Shown here: piece after piece, positions 1 through 7,210 of the stretch | Layout: each line of letters starts with the position of its first letter | Position numbering within the stretch: the stretch's first letter is position 1 | Made by a program: the position numbers and the translations under genes | Notes under the pieces: model-generated | Database searches by the model: none | Told to the model about the DNA's origin: nothing | What the model saw: only the letters and a program-made list of their open reading frames with translations | NCBI RefSeq assembly: GCF_027286305.1 | Contig: NZ_CP114599.1 | Coordinates: forward strand, 2,852,001 to 2,916,000 | From: Phenylobacterium sp. NIBR 498073 | GTDB lineage: Bacteria > Pseudomonadota > Alphaproteobacteria > Caulobacterales > Caulobacteraceae | Reading direction: 5' to 3' | DNA: 64,000 nt

Positions 1-336
1 GATCACCGTGGCCGCGAAGATCAGCGCCTCGCGCCGGCGCTGATGAAAGATCAGCAGCAGCGTCGCCACGAGGGTCAGCAGAGTGAGGACAGTGAACCCG
101 CCCAGGGCGGTAATGTCGCGAACCGCCTCCTCCAGCCAGCGCGGGCCGAGCGGATCGGACGGCTGTCCGGGCGTCCGCAGCGCCAGCAGCAGCCGGCGGT
201 CGAGGGCGTCGGTCCCGCCCTCGGAAACCTCGCCCGCCAGGATCAGAAACAGCCAGGACGCTCCGGCCAGCGCCACCAGCAGCACCAGGGTGCGGGTCTC
301 CAGCTTGCCGATCAGGGATTTCAGGCGTTCGATCAT
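1..336 (-). CDS. PAP2-family phosphatase, N-terminal part (cut by window edge)
   Basis: The reading frame runs from an ATG at 336 to the window edge without a stop, giving the first 112 residues. A hydrophobic segment near residues 16-33 (TLVLLVALAGASWLFLIL) is followed by an acidic loop ending in an aspartate-arginine pair (ALDRRLLLALR), then a second membrane segment after residue 75. This start of membrane span, loop and LDRRLL-like stretch is usual for type 2 phosphatidic acid phosphatases, which dephosphorylate lipid phosphates at the membrane. The catalytic KxxxxxxRP and SGH motifs would lie beyond the edge, so the family call rests on the N-terminus alone. It is divergent to the EamA gene at 363. 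Confidence 0.6.
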   Translation of the reverse strand, partial: MIERLKSLIGKLETRTLVLLVALAGASWLFLILAGEVSEGGTDALDRRLLLALRTPGQPSDPLGPRWLEEAVRDITALGGFTVLTLLTLVATLLLIFHQRRREALIFAATVI

Positions 337-362
337 ACCGCGTTCGCAAGGGGGTGAAGCCG

Positions 363-791
363 ATGACGTCTACATGGCAGCTTTGGGCGTTGCTGTCGGC
401 CGCGTTCGCGGCCCTGACGGCGGTGTTCGCCAAGGTCGGGGTGGAGAACATCAACTCCGATTACGCCACCTTGATCCGCACGCTGGTGATCCTGGCGATC
501 GCCGCCGGGATCGTCGCGGCGACCGGCGCCTGGCGCCCGGCCGGCGAGGTCACGCCGCGGACCTACCTGTTCTTGATCCTCTCGGGCGCGGCGACGGGGC
601 TGTCCTGGCTCTGCTACTTCCGGGCTCTGAAACTCGGCGACGCAGCGCGGGTGGCGCCGATCGACAAGCTGAGCGTCGTGCTGGTCGCCGTGTTCGCCGC
701 GATCTTCCTGGGCGAGCGGCTGTCGGCCGCCGGCTGGGCGGGCGTGGCGCTGATCGCAGCCGGCGCGGCGCTGGTCGCGTGGGCAGGTTGA
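363..791 (+). CDS. Single-EamA-domain membrane protein (DMT type)
   Basis: A 142-residue protein made almost entirely of membrane segments (about five), with a WALLSAAFAALTAVFAKVG opening and a C-terminal helix pair around GERLSAAGWAGVALIAAGA, both typical of EamA drug/metabolite transporter repeats. Only one EamA repeat is present, half the size of a full DMT carrier, so it probably works as a dimer, as known for small EamA proteins. The ATG at 363 has an AAGGGGG ribosome binding site 8 nt upstream and is preferred over the in-frame GTG at 354. The substrate cannot be told from sequence. Confidence 0.8.
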   Translation: MTSTWQLWALLSAAFAALTAVFAKVGVENINSDYATLIRTLVILAIAAGIVAATGAWRPAGEVTPRTYLFLILSGAATGLSWLCYFRALKLGDAARVAPIDKLSVVLVAVFAAIFLGERLSAAGWAGVALIAAGAALVAWAG

Positions 792-839
792 CGTTACGTC
801 GCCGTTCCCAGGACTCAGATCGGGTCATACAGTTGTTTC

Positions 840-1556
840 ATGACCACGACCGTTGTTCCGACCAACCGCGCCCCTGAAGGGGCGCGCATGCGGCCCCCCG
901 GCGCCCGGGCGGTGAAGCCGCGCAACGCCGCGACTCTGATCATCGTGCGCCGCGACCGCCAGAAGCCGCAGGTGCTGATGGGCAAACGCCACGGCGGCCA
1001 CGACTTCATGCCGAACCTCTGGGTGTTCCCTGGCGGGCGGATCGACCGCAGCGATTTCCGCGCGCCGTTCGCGACCGATCTGCGCCCCGACGTCGCCGCT
1101 CGGTTCGAGGCGCATATCCCAATGAACCGCGGCCGCGCCCTGGCCCTGACCGCCATCCGCGAGACCTTCGAGGAAGCCGGACTGCTGCTGGCCAAGCAAG
1201 CGCCTGTCCGCCCGCTGGCCGGCCCCTGGCGAGAGTTCGCCGCCGAGGGCGCGGCCCCGGACCTGGAGGCGCTGGAGATCGTGGCCCGCGCGGTCACCCC
1301 GCCGATGCTGGCCAAGCGGTTCGACACCTGGTTCCTGATGGCCGACGCCGAGCGGCTGATCAGCCTGGAGCGCAAGCCCGATTGCGGGGAACTGGAAGAG
1401 ATCGCCTGGGTCGACTTCGACGAGGCCATCGCCCTGCCGTTGCCTTCGGTTACCCGCATGGTCATCGAGGAGGCGATCCATCGATTGGACGATCCCGACC
1501 GCCCGCGGCCGTTCATGCGCTTTGGCGCCGGCGCCACCCGGCTGAGCCACCTCTAG
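840..1556 (+). CDS. Nudix hydrolase
   Basis: A 238-residue protein with the Nudix core REtfEEaG at about residues 107-114 and the preceding strand motif LWVFPGGRID, the usual layout of pyrophosphohydrolases that cleave nucleoside diphosphates linked to another group. The first glycine/glutamate part of the canonical box is replaced (GRALALTAIRE), which is common in the NUDT7/19-like CoA or unknown-substrate branch. The ATG at 840 follows a CATACAGT -10-like element by 6 nt, fitting a leaderless transcript; an internal ATG at 888 is an alternative start. The real substrate is unknown. Confidence 0.8.
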   Translation: MTTTVVPTNRAPEGARMRPPGARAVKPRNAATLIIVRRDRQKPQVLMGKRHGGHDFMPNLWVFPGGRIDRSDFRAPFATDLRPDVAARFEAHIPMNRGRALALTAIRETFEEAGLLLAKQAPVRPLAGPWREFAAEGAAPDLEALEIVARAVTPPMLAKRFDTWFLMADAERLISLERKPDCGELEEIAWVDFDEAIALPLPSVTRMVIEEAIHRLDDPDRPRPFMRFGAGATRLSHL

Positions 1557-1571
1557 ACGCCGGAACATTTC

Positions 1572-1608
1572 AAATGCGAATTGTTCTCAACTAACTTGCG
1601 TTGAGAAC
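1572..1608 (+). promoter_or_regulatory. Fur-like iron box plus dyad upstream of the PepSY/ApbE operon
   Basis: Positions 1573-1592 read AATGCGAATTGTTCTCAACT, close to the Fur-box pattern of Caulobacter and Pseudomonas (TGCGAAT..TTCTCA). GTTCTCAAC at 1583-1591 is repeated as its exact complement GTTGAGAAC at 1600-1608 with 8 nt between, so two half-sites overlap or neighbour each other. A second short dyad, gatagt/actatc, lies at 1617-1622 and 1630-1635. The location 50-80 nt before the operon start fits repression by an iron sensor. Binding is inferred, not shown. Confidence 0.55.
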
Positions 1609-1657
1609 CACCCCTTGATAGTGCGACCTACTATCAGCACTTGCGGGGATCAGCATT

Positions 1658-2335
1658 TTGTCGGCTTCGGAGCTCGTGGACGCCAAGGCGGCCATCGACG
1701 TGGAAAAGGCCAAGGCCAAGCGTAAGGCCCAGCGCCGCGCCGCCCTGATGCGCCAGATGGTCCAGTGGCACTGGATCAGCGCTGCGGTCTGCCTGCTCGG
1801 GATGCTGCTGTTCGCGATCACCGGCATCACGCTCAACCACGCCGGGGCCATCGAGGCCAAGCCCCAGACGGTCGAGGCCGAGGGCCAGCTTCCTGCCGAC
1901 CTGCTGAACATCGCCAAGGCGGCCCAGACCGAGCAAGGCGCCCTGCCCGATCCGATCCGGGCCTGGCTGGCCAAGGAAATGGGCGTCAAGGCGCCCAAGG
2001 CCGCCGCCATCGAGTGGACGGACGCGGAAGCCTACATCTCGCTGCCCCGCCCGGGCGGCGACGGCTGGGTGACCTTCGACGCCGGCGACGGCGCAGTCGT
2101 CCACGAGAGCACCAGCCGCGGCCCGGTCGCCTACCTCAACGACCTGCACAAGGGTCGCAACACCGGGACGGCCTGGAGTCTGTTCCTCGACATCTTCGCC
2201 ATCGGCTGCGTGGTCTTCTGCATCACCGGATTGGTGCTGCTGCAGCTGCATTCGCGGGCGCGCAAGATCACCTGGCCGTTGGTGGGCCTGGGCCTCGCCG
2301 TGCCGCTGATCCTTGTCCTGATCTTTGTTCACTGA
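1658..2335 (+). CDS. PepSY-associated membrane protein, first gene of redox operon
   Basis: A 225-residue protein: basic, alanine-rich N-terminus, a membrane helix at about 41-62 (SAAVCLLGMLLFAITGITLNH), a periplasmic region with the PepSY-TM hallmark LNDLHKGRNTG near 163-173, then two more membrane helices at the C-terminus. PepSY-TM proteins of this kind occur in iron-reductase and flavin electron-transfer loci, where they are thought to pass electrons across the inner membrane. The start is TTG at 1658, chosen because GGGGA lies 8 nt upstream; GTG at 1676 is possible. It is followed after 11 nt by the DUF2271 gene, so the four genes to 4684 form one operon. Confidence 0.8.
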   Translation: MSASELVDAKAAIDVEKAKAKRKAQRRAALMRQMVQWHWISAAVCLLGMLLFAITGITLNHAGAIEAKPQTVEAEGQLPADLLNIAKAAQTEQGALPDPIRAWLAKEMGVKAPKAAAIEWTDAEAYISLPRPGGDGWVTFDAGDGAVVHESTSRGPVAYLNDLHKGRNTGTAWSLFLDIFAIGCVVFCITGLVLLQLHSRARKITWPLVGLGLAVPLILVLIFVH

Positions 2336-2346
2336 CCGGAGTCCCC

Positions 2347-2862
2347 ATGCGTCTGCCGATCTATACCGCCGCCTTCACCGGCCTGATGGCGGGCCCCGCC
2401 CTGGCGGCGGACCTGGAGTTGAGCCTGGAGGTTCCGCGGCTGACGGTCGCCGAGTACCACCGTCCCTACGTCGCCGTCTGGATCGAGACCCCCGACAAGA
2501 CCGCGGTGAAGACCCTGGCCGTCTGGTACGACGTCAAGCTGAAGAACCAGGAAGGCCAGAAATGGCTGAAGGACATGCGCCAGTGGTGGCGCCGCGCCGG
2601 ACGCGACATGAGCCTGCCCGCTGATGGGATCAGCGCCGCGACCCGCGCGCCTGGCAAGCACCAGGTGGTGTTCAAGGGCGGCGCCGCGCCGCTCGGGAAC
2701 CTGCCGGCCGGGCAGTACAACCTGGTGGTCGAGGCCGCCCGCGAAGTCGGCGGCGTCGAAGTGGTCCGCGCTCCGTTCCAATGGCCGCCCAAGGCCCGCG
2801 CAACCTCCTCCGCCAAGGGAACCAGCGAACTCGGCGCCGTGAGCGTCACCGTCAAGCCGTAG
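2347..2862 (+). CDS. DUF2271 periplasmic protein
   Basis: A 171-residue secreted protein. Residues 1-21 form a signal peptide ending GPALAA. The mature part (LELSLEVPRLTVAEYHRPYVAVWIE at the start, then KTLAVWYDVKL and a conserved WLKDMRQWWRR near 73-83) matches the DUF2271 family, a beta-rich domain usually encoded next to PepSY proteins, DUF4198 and ApbE, exactly as here. Its biochemical role is not established; the association suggests it is a structural or redox partner in a periplasmic flavin system. Confidence 0.85.
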   Translation: MRLPIYTAAFTGLMAGPALAADLELSLEVPRLTVAEYHRPYVAVWIETPDKTAVKTLAVWYDVKLKNQEGQKWLKDMRQWWRRAGRDMSLPADGISAATRAPGKHQVVFKGGAAPLGNLPAGQYNLVVEAAREVGGVEVVRAPFQWPPKARATSSAKGTSELGAVSVTVKP

Positions 2863-2873
2863 AGGATACAAGC

Positions 2874-3692
2874 ATGCACATGATCCGCCGCGGCGCCCTG
2901 GCCGCCGTCTCCGTCGTCGCCATCCTGGCGATCCCGGCCGCCGCCAGCGCGCACCGCCAGTGGCTCCTCCCCTCGGCCACCGTGCTGTCGGGCAACGATC
3001 CCTGGATCACGGTCGACGCCGCTGTCTCCAACGACCTCTTCTATTTCGACCACGTGCCGATGCGCCTCGACGGCATCTCGATCATCGCGCCGGACGGCTC
3101 GAAGGGCGAAATCAAGAACGGCGCGACCGGCAAGTACCGCAGCACCTTCGACGTGCAGCTGAGCCAACCGGGCACGTACAAGATCGCCAATGTCAGCGAC
3201 GGCGTCGGCGCCTCCTACAAGCAGGGCGGCGAGCAGAAGCGCTGGCGCGGCTCGGCCGCCGACCTGGCGACCGCGATCCCGAAGGACGCCACGGACGTCA
3301 AGATCATGGAGAACGCCCGGCGCCTGGAAGTCTTCGCCACTCGCGGTTCGCCCACCAAGGAAGCTCTGAAGCTGACCGGCAAGGGCCTGGAGCTCGACCC
3401 GGTCACCCACCCGAACGACCTGGTGGCCAGCGAACCGGCGACCTTCAAGCTGGTCATCGACGGCAAGCCCGCGGCCAATGTCGAGGTCGAGGTCGTCGCC
3501 GGCGGCAACCGCTACGCCGGCAAGACCACCGAGCTGAAGCTCAAGACCGGCGCCGACGGCGCCTTCACGGTGAACTGGCCGGCGGCCGGGATGTACTGGC
3601 TGGAAGCCTCCGTCCGTGGCGGCCAGAGCAGCATTCCGGGCGCCGAGCGTAGCGCCGCCTACGTGACGACGCTGGAAGTCCTGCCCGACTGA
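2874..3692 (+). CDS. DUF4198 periplasmic protein
   Basis: A 272-residue protein with a clear signal peptide ending AAASAH, so the mature N-terminus starts HRQWLLPS, typical of DUF4198 (a His at the new N-terminus is common in metal-binding periplasmic proteins). The rest is predicted beta-sandwich, with a carboxypeptidase-regulatory-like repeat towards the end (ANVEVEVVAGGNRYAGKTTELKLKT is split by the usual G-D-G turn at TGADGAF). An NGAT motif at residues 82-85 weakly resembles the site that ApbE modifies with FMN. The AGAGGA ribosome site is 7 nt before ATG, and its stop overlaps the apbE start (TGATG). Confidence 0.85.
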   Translation: MHMIRRGALAAVSVVAILAIPAAASAHRQWLLPSATVLSGNDPWITVDAAVSNDLFYFDHVPMRLDGISIIAPDGSKGEIKNGATGKYRSTFDVQLSQPGTYKIANVSDGVGASYKQGGEQKRWRGSAADLATAIPKDATDVKIMENARRLEVFATRGSPTKEALKLTGKGLELDPVTHPNDLVASEPATFKLVIDGKPAANVEVEVVAGGNRYAGKTTELKLKTGADGAFTVNWPAAGMYWLEASVRGGQSSIPGAERSAAYVTTLEVLPD

Positions 3693-4684
3693 TGAGCCGC
3701 GTCGCCGTCCCGCTGGAGCTCTCGCCGCTCGGCCTGCAGGCCCGCGGCGAGCGTCCGGTCGTTTTCGCCGGCCCCACCATGGGCGTGGCATGGAACGTCA
3801 AGGCGTTCGCGCCGGCGGGGCTCGACCTCAAGGCCGTTCCGGCCCAGATTCAGGGCCTGCTGAACGGTCTCGTCGCCCAGATGAGCAACTGGGAACCGGA
3901 CTCCCATATCTCGCGGTTCAATCGCGCCGCCGCCGGCGGCTGGCTGGATCTCGCGCCGGGCTTCCGGCACGTGATGGACCGCGCCCTGCACTGGGCCGAA
4001 CTGAGCGGCGGCGCCTTCGACCCGACCGCCGGCCGGCTCGTCGACCTCTGGGGCTTCGGCCCGGCTGGCCCGACGCCCCCGCCAACCGAGGCCGAACTGG
4101 AGGCCGCCAGGGCCGAGTGCGGCTGGGACCGGCTGGCCCGCGACGGCGCGCGCGTGTTCCAGCCCGGCGGCCTGCATCTCGACCTTTCGGGCATCGCCAA
4201 GGGCTTCGGGGTGGACGAGGTCTCCCGGGCCCTTTCGCATCTGGGCCTGACGGACCATCTCGTCGAGATCGGCGGCGAACTGCGCGGCGCCGGCGTCAAG
4301 CCCGACGGTCAGCCCTGGCTCGCCGACATCGCCGCGCCGCCGGGCGAGAGCCTGCCTGGCGGTCAGATTCGCGTGGCCCTGCATGGGCTGTCGCTCGCCA
4401 CCTCAGGGGATTATCAGCGCTTCATCGACCATGACGGCGCGCGCTACAGCCACACGCTCGACCCGCGCACGGGTCGCCCTACCTCCAATGGCCTACGCTC
4501 CATCAGCGTCGTCGCGCGAGACTGCGTCGACGCCGACGCGCTTTGCACCGCGATCGGAGTTCTTGGCCCCGACGAAGGCCCCGCGTTCGCCATCGAACAT
4601 GGCGTCGCGGCCTATCTGCTGGTGGACAATGGCGAGGGATTGCGCGAAATCGTCACCCCCGCCTTCGAGGCGATGCTGGCCTGA
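3692..4684 (+). CDS. apbE: FAD:protein FMN transferase
   Basis: A 330-residue ApbE-family enzyme, which moves FMN from FAD onto a threonine or serine of partner proteins. Diagnostic stretches are present in order: [10 protein letters not shown] near 27, [18 protein letters not shown] near 111-128, [13 protein letters not shown] near 169-181, ATSGDYQRF near 236 and the metal and active-site segment [10 protein letters not shown] near 253-262. No lipobox signal is visible at the N-terminus, so it may act in the cytoplasm or be exported another way. The start codon overlaps the stop of the DUF4198 gene by one base, so it is translationally coupled. Presence of apbE implies that one of the three upstream products carries covalent flavin. 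Confidence 0.92.
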   Translation: MSRVAVPLELSPLGLQARGERPVVFAGPTMGVAWNVKAFAPAGLDLKAVPAQIQGLLNGLVAQMSNWEPDSHISRFNRAAAGGWLDLAPGFRHVMDRALHWAELSGGAFDPTAGRLVDLWGFGPAGPTPPPTEAELEAARAECGWDRLARDGARVFQPGGLHLDLSGIAKGFGVDEVSRALSHLGLTDHLVEIGGELRGAGVKPDGQPWLADIAAPPGESLPGGQIRVALHGLSLATSGDYQRFIDHDGARYSHTLDPRTGRPTSNGLRSISVVARDCVDADALCTAIGVLGPDEGPAFAIEHGVAAYLLVDNGEGLREIVTPAFEAMLA

Positions 4685-4717
4685 GCCAGGACACTCGCGG
4701 ATTTTCCCAAGGCCGCA

Positions 4718-4745
4718 TTGACTTTGGGTTCGAGATTCGTATTGT
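4718..4745 (+). promoter_or_regulatory. Promoter of rpmG
   Basis: TTGACT at 4718-4723 and TATTGT at 4740-4745 are separated by 16 nt, a good housekeeping sigma promoter about 50 nt before the rpmG start. A GATTC (GANTC, the CcrM methylation target) sits at 4734-4738 inside the spacer next to the -10, the position used by GcrA-dependent promoters in Caulobacter. Confidence 0.6.
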
Positions 4746-4797
4746 CCGCGGCTCTTTAGAACACTTGCCGGCCCGACCGGCCCCGCGAGGACCGACC

Positions 4798-4965
4798 ATG
4801 GCGAAGCCCGCCTCCATCAAGATCCGCCTGAACTCGACGGCTGACACCGGCTACTTCTACGTCACCAAGAAGAACGCCCGCACCAAGACCGAAAAGCTGG
4901 TCATGAATAAGTACGACCCGATCGTGCGCAAGCATGTCGAGTTCAAGGAAGGCAAGATCAAATAG
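4798..4965 (+). CDS. rpmG: 50S ribosomal protein L33
   Basis: A 55-residue basic protein beginning [19 protein letters not shown] and ending FKEGKIK, an unmistakable L33 of the type without the zinc-binding cysteines. It is a component of the large ribosomal subunit near the E site. It stands alone between the apbE operon and an AraC regulator, with its own promoter upstream and a strong terminator 26 nt after the stop, so it is a single-gene unit. In Caulobacter rpmG also lies close to divK-pleD, as it does here. Confidence 0.96.
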   Translation: MAKPASIKIRLNSTADTGYFYVTKKNARTKTEKLVMNKYDPIVRKHVEFKEGKIK

Positions 4966-4991
4966 GCTTTCCCCAGGCTCTCCAGTCTGTG

Positions 4992-5022
4992 AAAACGCCC
5001 GGCCGTCTGGCCGGGCGTTTTT
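4992..5022 (+). terminator. Rho-independent terminator after rpmG
   Basis: A 13-bp GC-rich stem (AAAACGCCCGGCC with GGCCGGGCGTTTT, loop GTCT) runs straight into a T-run. It ends the rpmG transcript. Confidence 0.92.
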
Positions 5023-5073
5023 CGTTGTGCGCTCGACGGATGCGCCCCGGCATGTCGCGGCCCCGCCTCATCG

Positions 5074-5088
5074 GCTAGGATGCGGGCC
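5074..5088 (+). promoter_or_regulatory. Leaderless -10 element of the AraC gene
   Basis: GCTAGGAT at 5074-5081 fits the Caulobacter housekeeping -10 (GCTANAWC) and lies 7 nt before the ATG at 5089, so transcription should begin at or next to the start codon. Confidence 0.5.
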
Positions 5089-5838
5089 ATGACGCCTCTG
5101 GATCTCAGCATCCGCAGCTACGCCGAAGACAACGGCCCCGACAGCCACAGCTTCGACCAGTTGGTGCTGCCGCTCAGCGGCGCGCTGGAGCTGGACATCG
5201 ACGGCAAGGGCGGACGCCTGGCGCCCGGACGCGCCGCCTTTGTCGTGGCCGGGACGCCGCACTCGACCATGAGCCGGACGGCCAACCGCTCGGTGATCCT
5301 GGATCTGCACCTGGCCCACCTGGCGCCGCAGATGGCCGAACGGCTCGCCCGGGCCCCGTTCGTGAACCTGACCCCAGCCGCGACCAAGCTGATCGACTAT
5401 ATGGGCCTGATGATCGGCGAGGGCCGCGCCACGCCCGCCACGGCGGCGCTCTGGACGCCGCTGCTGATCGACGCACTGGGCCAGGCCCCGGCCAGCGCCG
5501 CCTCCCGGCTGGCTCGCCTGGCCGCCGAGATCGAGGCAGATCCGGCCTGGCCCTGGACGGCCGCGGCCATGGCCGAGCGCGCCGCTGTCAGCGTCAGCCG
5601 CCTCCACGCCCTGTTCCAGGCCGAGCTGGGCGCGAGCCCGCGTGCCTGGCTCGGCGAGGTACGGCTGCGCCAGGCCCGCAACTGGCTAGCGACCTCTCCC
5701 GTCTCGATCGCCGAAATCGCCCACCGCTGCGGCTATGCCGACCAGAGCGCGCTCACGCGGGCGATGCGCCGCGCCACCGGCATGACCCCGGCGGCCTATC
5801 GGCGGCAGGAACGCGAGACGCAGACCAAAACGCAGTAG
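5089..5838 (+). CDS. AraC-family transcriptional regulator
   Basis: A 249-residue regulator with an N-terminal cupin-like sensor part (FDQLVLPLSGALELDIDGKG, then AAFVVAGTPH) and a C-terminal double helix-turn-helix (about 150-245), including RLHALFQAELGASPRAWL and the signature end IAHRCGYADQSALTRAMRRATGMTPAAYRR. Members with a cupin front often sense small metabolites and control the neighbouring gene. The adjacent DMT exporter 27 nt downstream is the obvious candidate target. The ATG at 5089 is chosen over ATG 5080 because of the GCTAGGAT element 7 nt before it, which fits a leaderless start. Confidence 0.9.
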   Translation: MTPLDLSIRSYAEDNGPDSHSFDQLVLPLSGALELDIDGKGGRLAPGRAAFVVAGTPHSTMSRTANRSVILDLHLAHLAPQMAERLARAPFVNLTPAATKLIDYMGLMIGEGRATPATAALWTPLLIDALGQAPASAASRLARLAAEIEADPAWPWTAAAMAERAAVSVSRLHALFQAELGASPRAWLGEVRLRQARNWLATSPVSIAEIAHRCGYADQSALTRAMRRATGMTPAAYRRQERETQTKTQ

Positions 5839-5865
5839 CCTCGGCCAAGACCGCGGGCTCGTTCC

Positions 5866-6843
5866 ATGGCAATGGCCTGCCGCATGACAGGACAGGGCCG
5901 GACATTGCTGGGCGTCGGATGCGGGGTGGCCGCAGGCGCGCTCTGGGGCCTGGTGTTCCTGGCGCCCGAGCTGGCGGCGGATTTCACGCCGCTGCAACTG
6001 GCCGCGGGACGCTACCTAGCCTACGGCGTGATCGCCGCGGCCCTGCTCGCCCCGCGTTGGCGCAGCGTGAGCTCGGCGGTCGGACGGCGTGAGTGGATCG
6101 CCCTGTCCTGGCTCAGCCTCCTCGGCAACACCCTCTACTACGTGCTGCTCGCCAGCGCCGTGCAGATGGGCGGCGTGGCGATGACCTCGGTGGTGATCGG
6201 CTTTCTGCCCGTCGCCGTGACGGTGATCGGCGCCCGCGACCATGGGGCGGTCCCCCTGCGCCGCTTGATTCCCTCGCTGCTGCTCAGCGCGGCCGGCGTC
6301 ATCTGCATCGCCTGGCAATCCATGGCCGCCGCCGCGCCGGGGGCGGAAACCCGCGCCCTCGTAGGCCTCGCCTGCGCGATCGGCGCGCTGGCCGCGTGGA
6401 CCGCCTACGCGGTCTGGAACGGGCGCTGGCTGGCCCGGACGCCCCATCTGTCAGCCCACGACTGGAGCCTGCTGACCGGGCTCGCCACCGGCGCCCAGGC
6501 GCTTGTCCTGGCCATCCCCGCCGCATTGATCGGCGCCGGCGCCCACGCCCCGGCCGACTGGGCGCGCTTTACTGCGGTTTCGGCCGGGGTGGCGATCTTC
6601 GCGTCCATCGTCGGCAACGCCTTCTGGAACCGCGCCAGTCGGCTGCTGCCGGGGACGCTGATCGGCCAGATGATCCTGTTCGAGACCCTGTTCGCCCTGC
6701 TCTACGGCTTCCTGTGGGAGCAGCGGTGGCCGACCACTGCCGAACTCACCGCAATCACCCTGATGATCGCCAGCGTCGTCACCTGCGTTTCGGCGCATCG
6801 CCAGCGCCAAGGAGCTTCCCATGCACAAGATCAGCACGCCTGA
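5866..6843 (+). CDS. DMT-superfamily (EamA) transporter
   Basis: A 325-residue membrane protein with about ten hydrophobic segments in two EamA repeats (first from GVGCGVAAGALWGLVFLAP, second after GLACAIGALAAWTAYAVW). This is the full-length form of the drug/metabolite transporter fold, unlike the half-size protein at 363. An alternative start is ATG 5884, which removes six residues before MTGQGRTLLG. It follows the AraC regulator closely, and its last codons overlap the csaA-like gene by 23 nt, so these three may be one unit. Probably an exporter of a metabolite; substrate unknown. Confidence 0.88.
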   Translation: MAMACRMTGQGRTLLGVGCGVAAGALWGLVFLAPELAADFTPLQLAAGRYLAYGVIAAALLAPRWRSVSSAVGRREWIALSWLSLLGNTLYYVLLASAVQMGGVAMTSVVIGFLPVAVTVIGARDHGAVPLRRLIPSLLLSAAGVICIAWQSMAAAAPGAETRALVGLACAIGALAAWTAYAVWNGRWLARTPHLSAHDWSLLTGLATGAQALVLAIPAALIGAGAHAPADWARFTAVSAGVAIFASIVGNAFWNRASRLLPGTLIGQMILFETLFALLYGFLWEQRWPTTAELTAITLMIASVVTCVSAHRQRQGASHAQDQHA

Positions 6844-7192
6844 TGAACCTGCGGCCGCGCAGATCGTCTTCGAAGACTTCGCCAAGGTGGACATCCGCGC
6901 CGGCGTGATCGTCTCGGCAGAGCCGTTCCCGGAAGCCCGCAAGCCGGCCTACCGCCTGGCCATCGACTTCGGCCCCGCGATCGGCGTGAAGAAGAGCTCG
7001 GCCCAGATCACTGAGCACTACACGCTGGAGGAGCTCGTCGGCCGCAGCGTGATGGCGGTGGTGAACTTCCCGCCCCGTCAGATCGGACCGGTCCGCTCCG
7101 AAGTGCTTGTGTTGGGCTTTCCCGACGCGAACGGCGCCATCGTCCTGGCCGCGCCGATGTCAGCGGTTCCCAGGGGCGCACGCCTGGCGTGA
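6821..7192 (+). CDS. csaA: CsaA-like tRNA-binding-domain protein
   Basis: A 123-residue protein consisting of one tRNA-binding OB fold (as in the C-terminus of methionyl-tRNA synthetase): FEDFAKVDIRAGVIVSAEPFPEARKPAYRLAIDFG is the typical opening, followed by SSAQIT and a closing VLGFPDANGAIVLAAP. In Bacillus CsaA acts as a chaperone linked to protein export; in proteobacteria the role is less clear. The start lies inside the end of the upstream transporter gene, behind an AAGGAG ribosome site in that gene. Confidence 0.88.
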   Translation: MHKISTPDEPAAAQIVFEDFAKVDIRAGVIVSAEPFPEARKPAYRLAIDFGPAIGVKKSSAQITEHYTLEELVGRSVMAVVNFPPRQIGPVRSEVLVLGFPDANGAIVLAAPMSAVPRGARLA

Positions 7193-7210
7193 CCGCTTCG
7201 GCAAGCCGCG

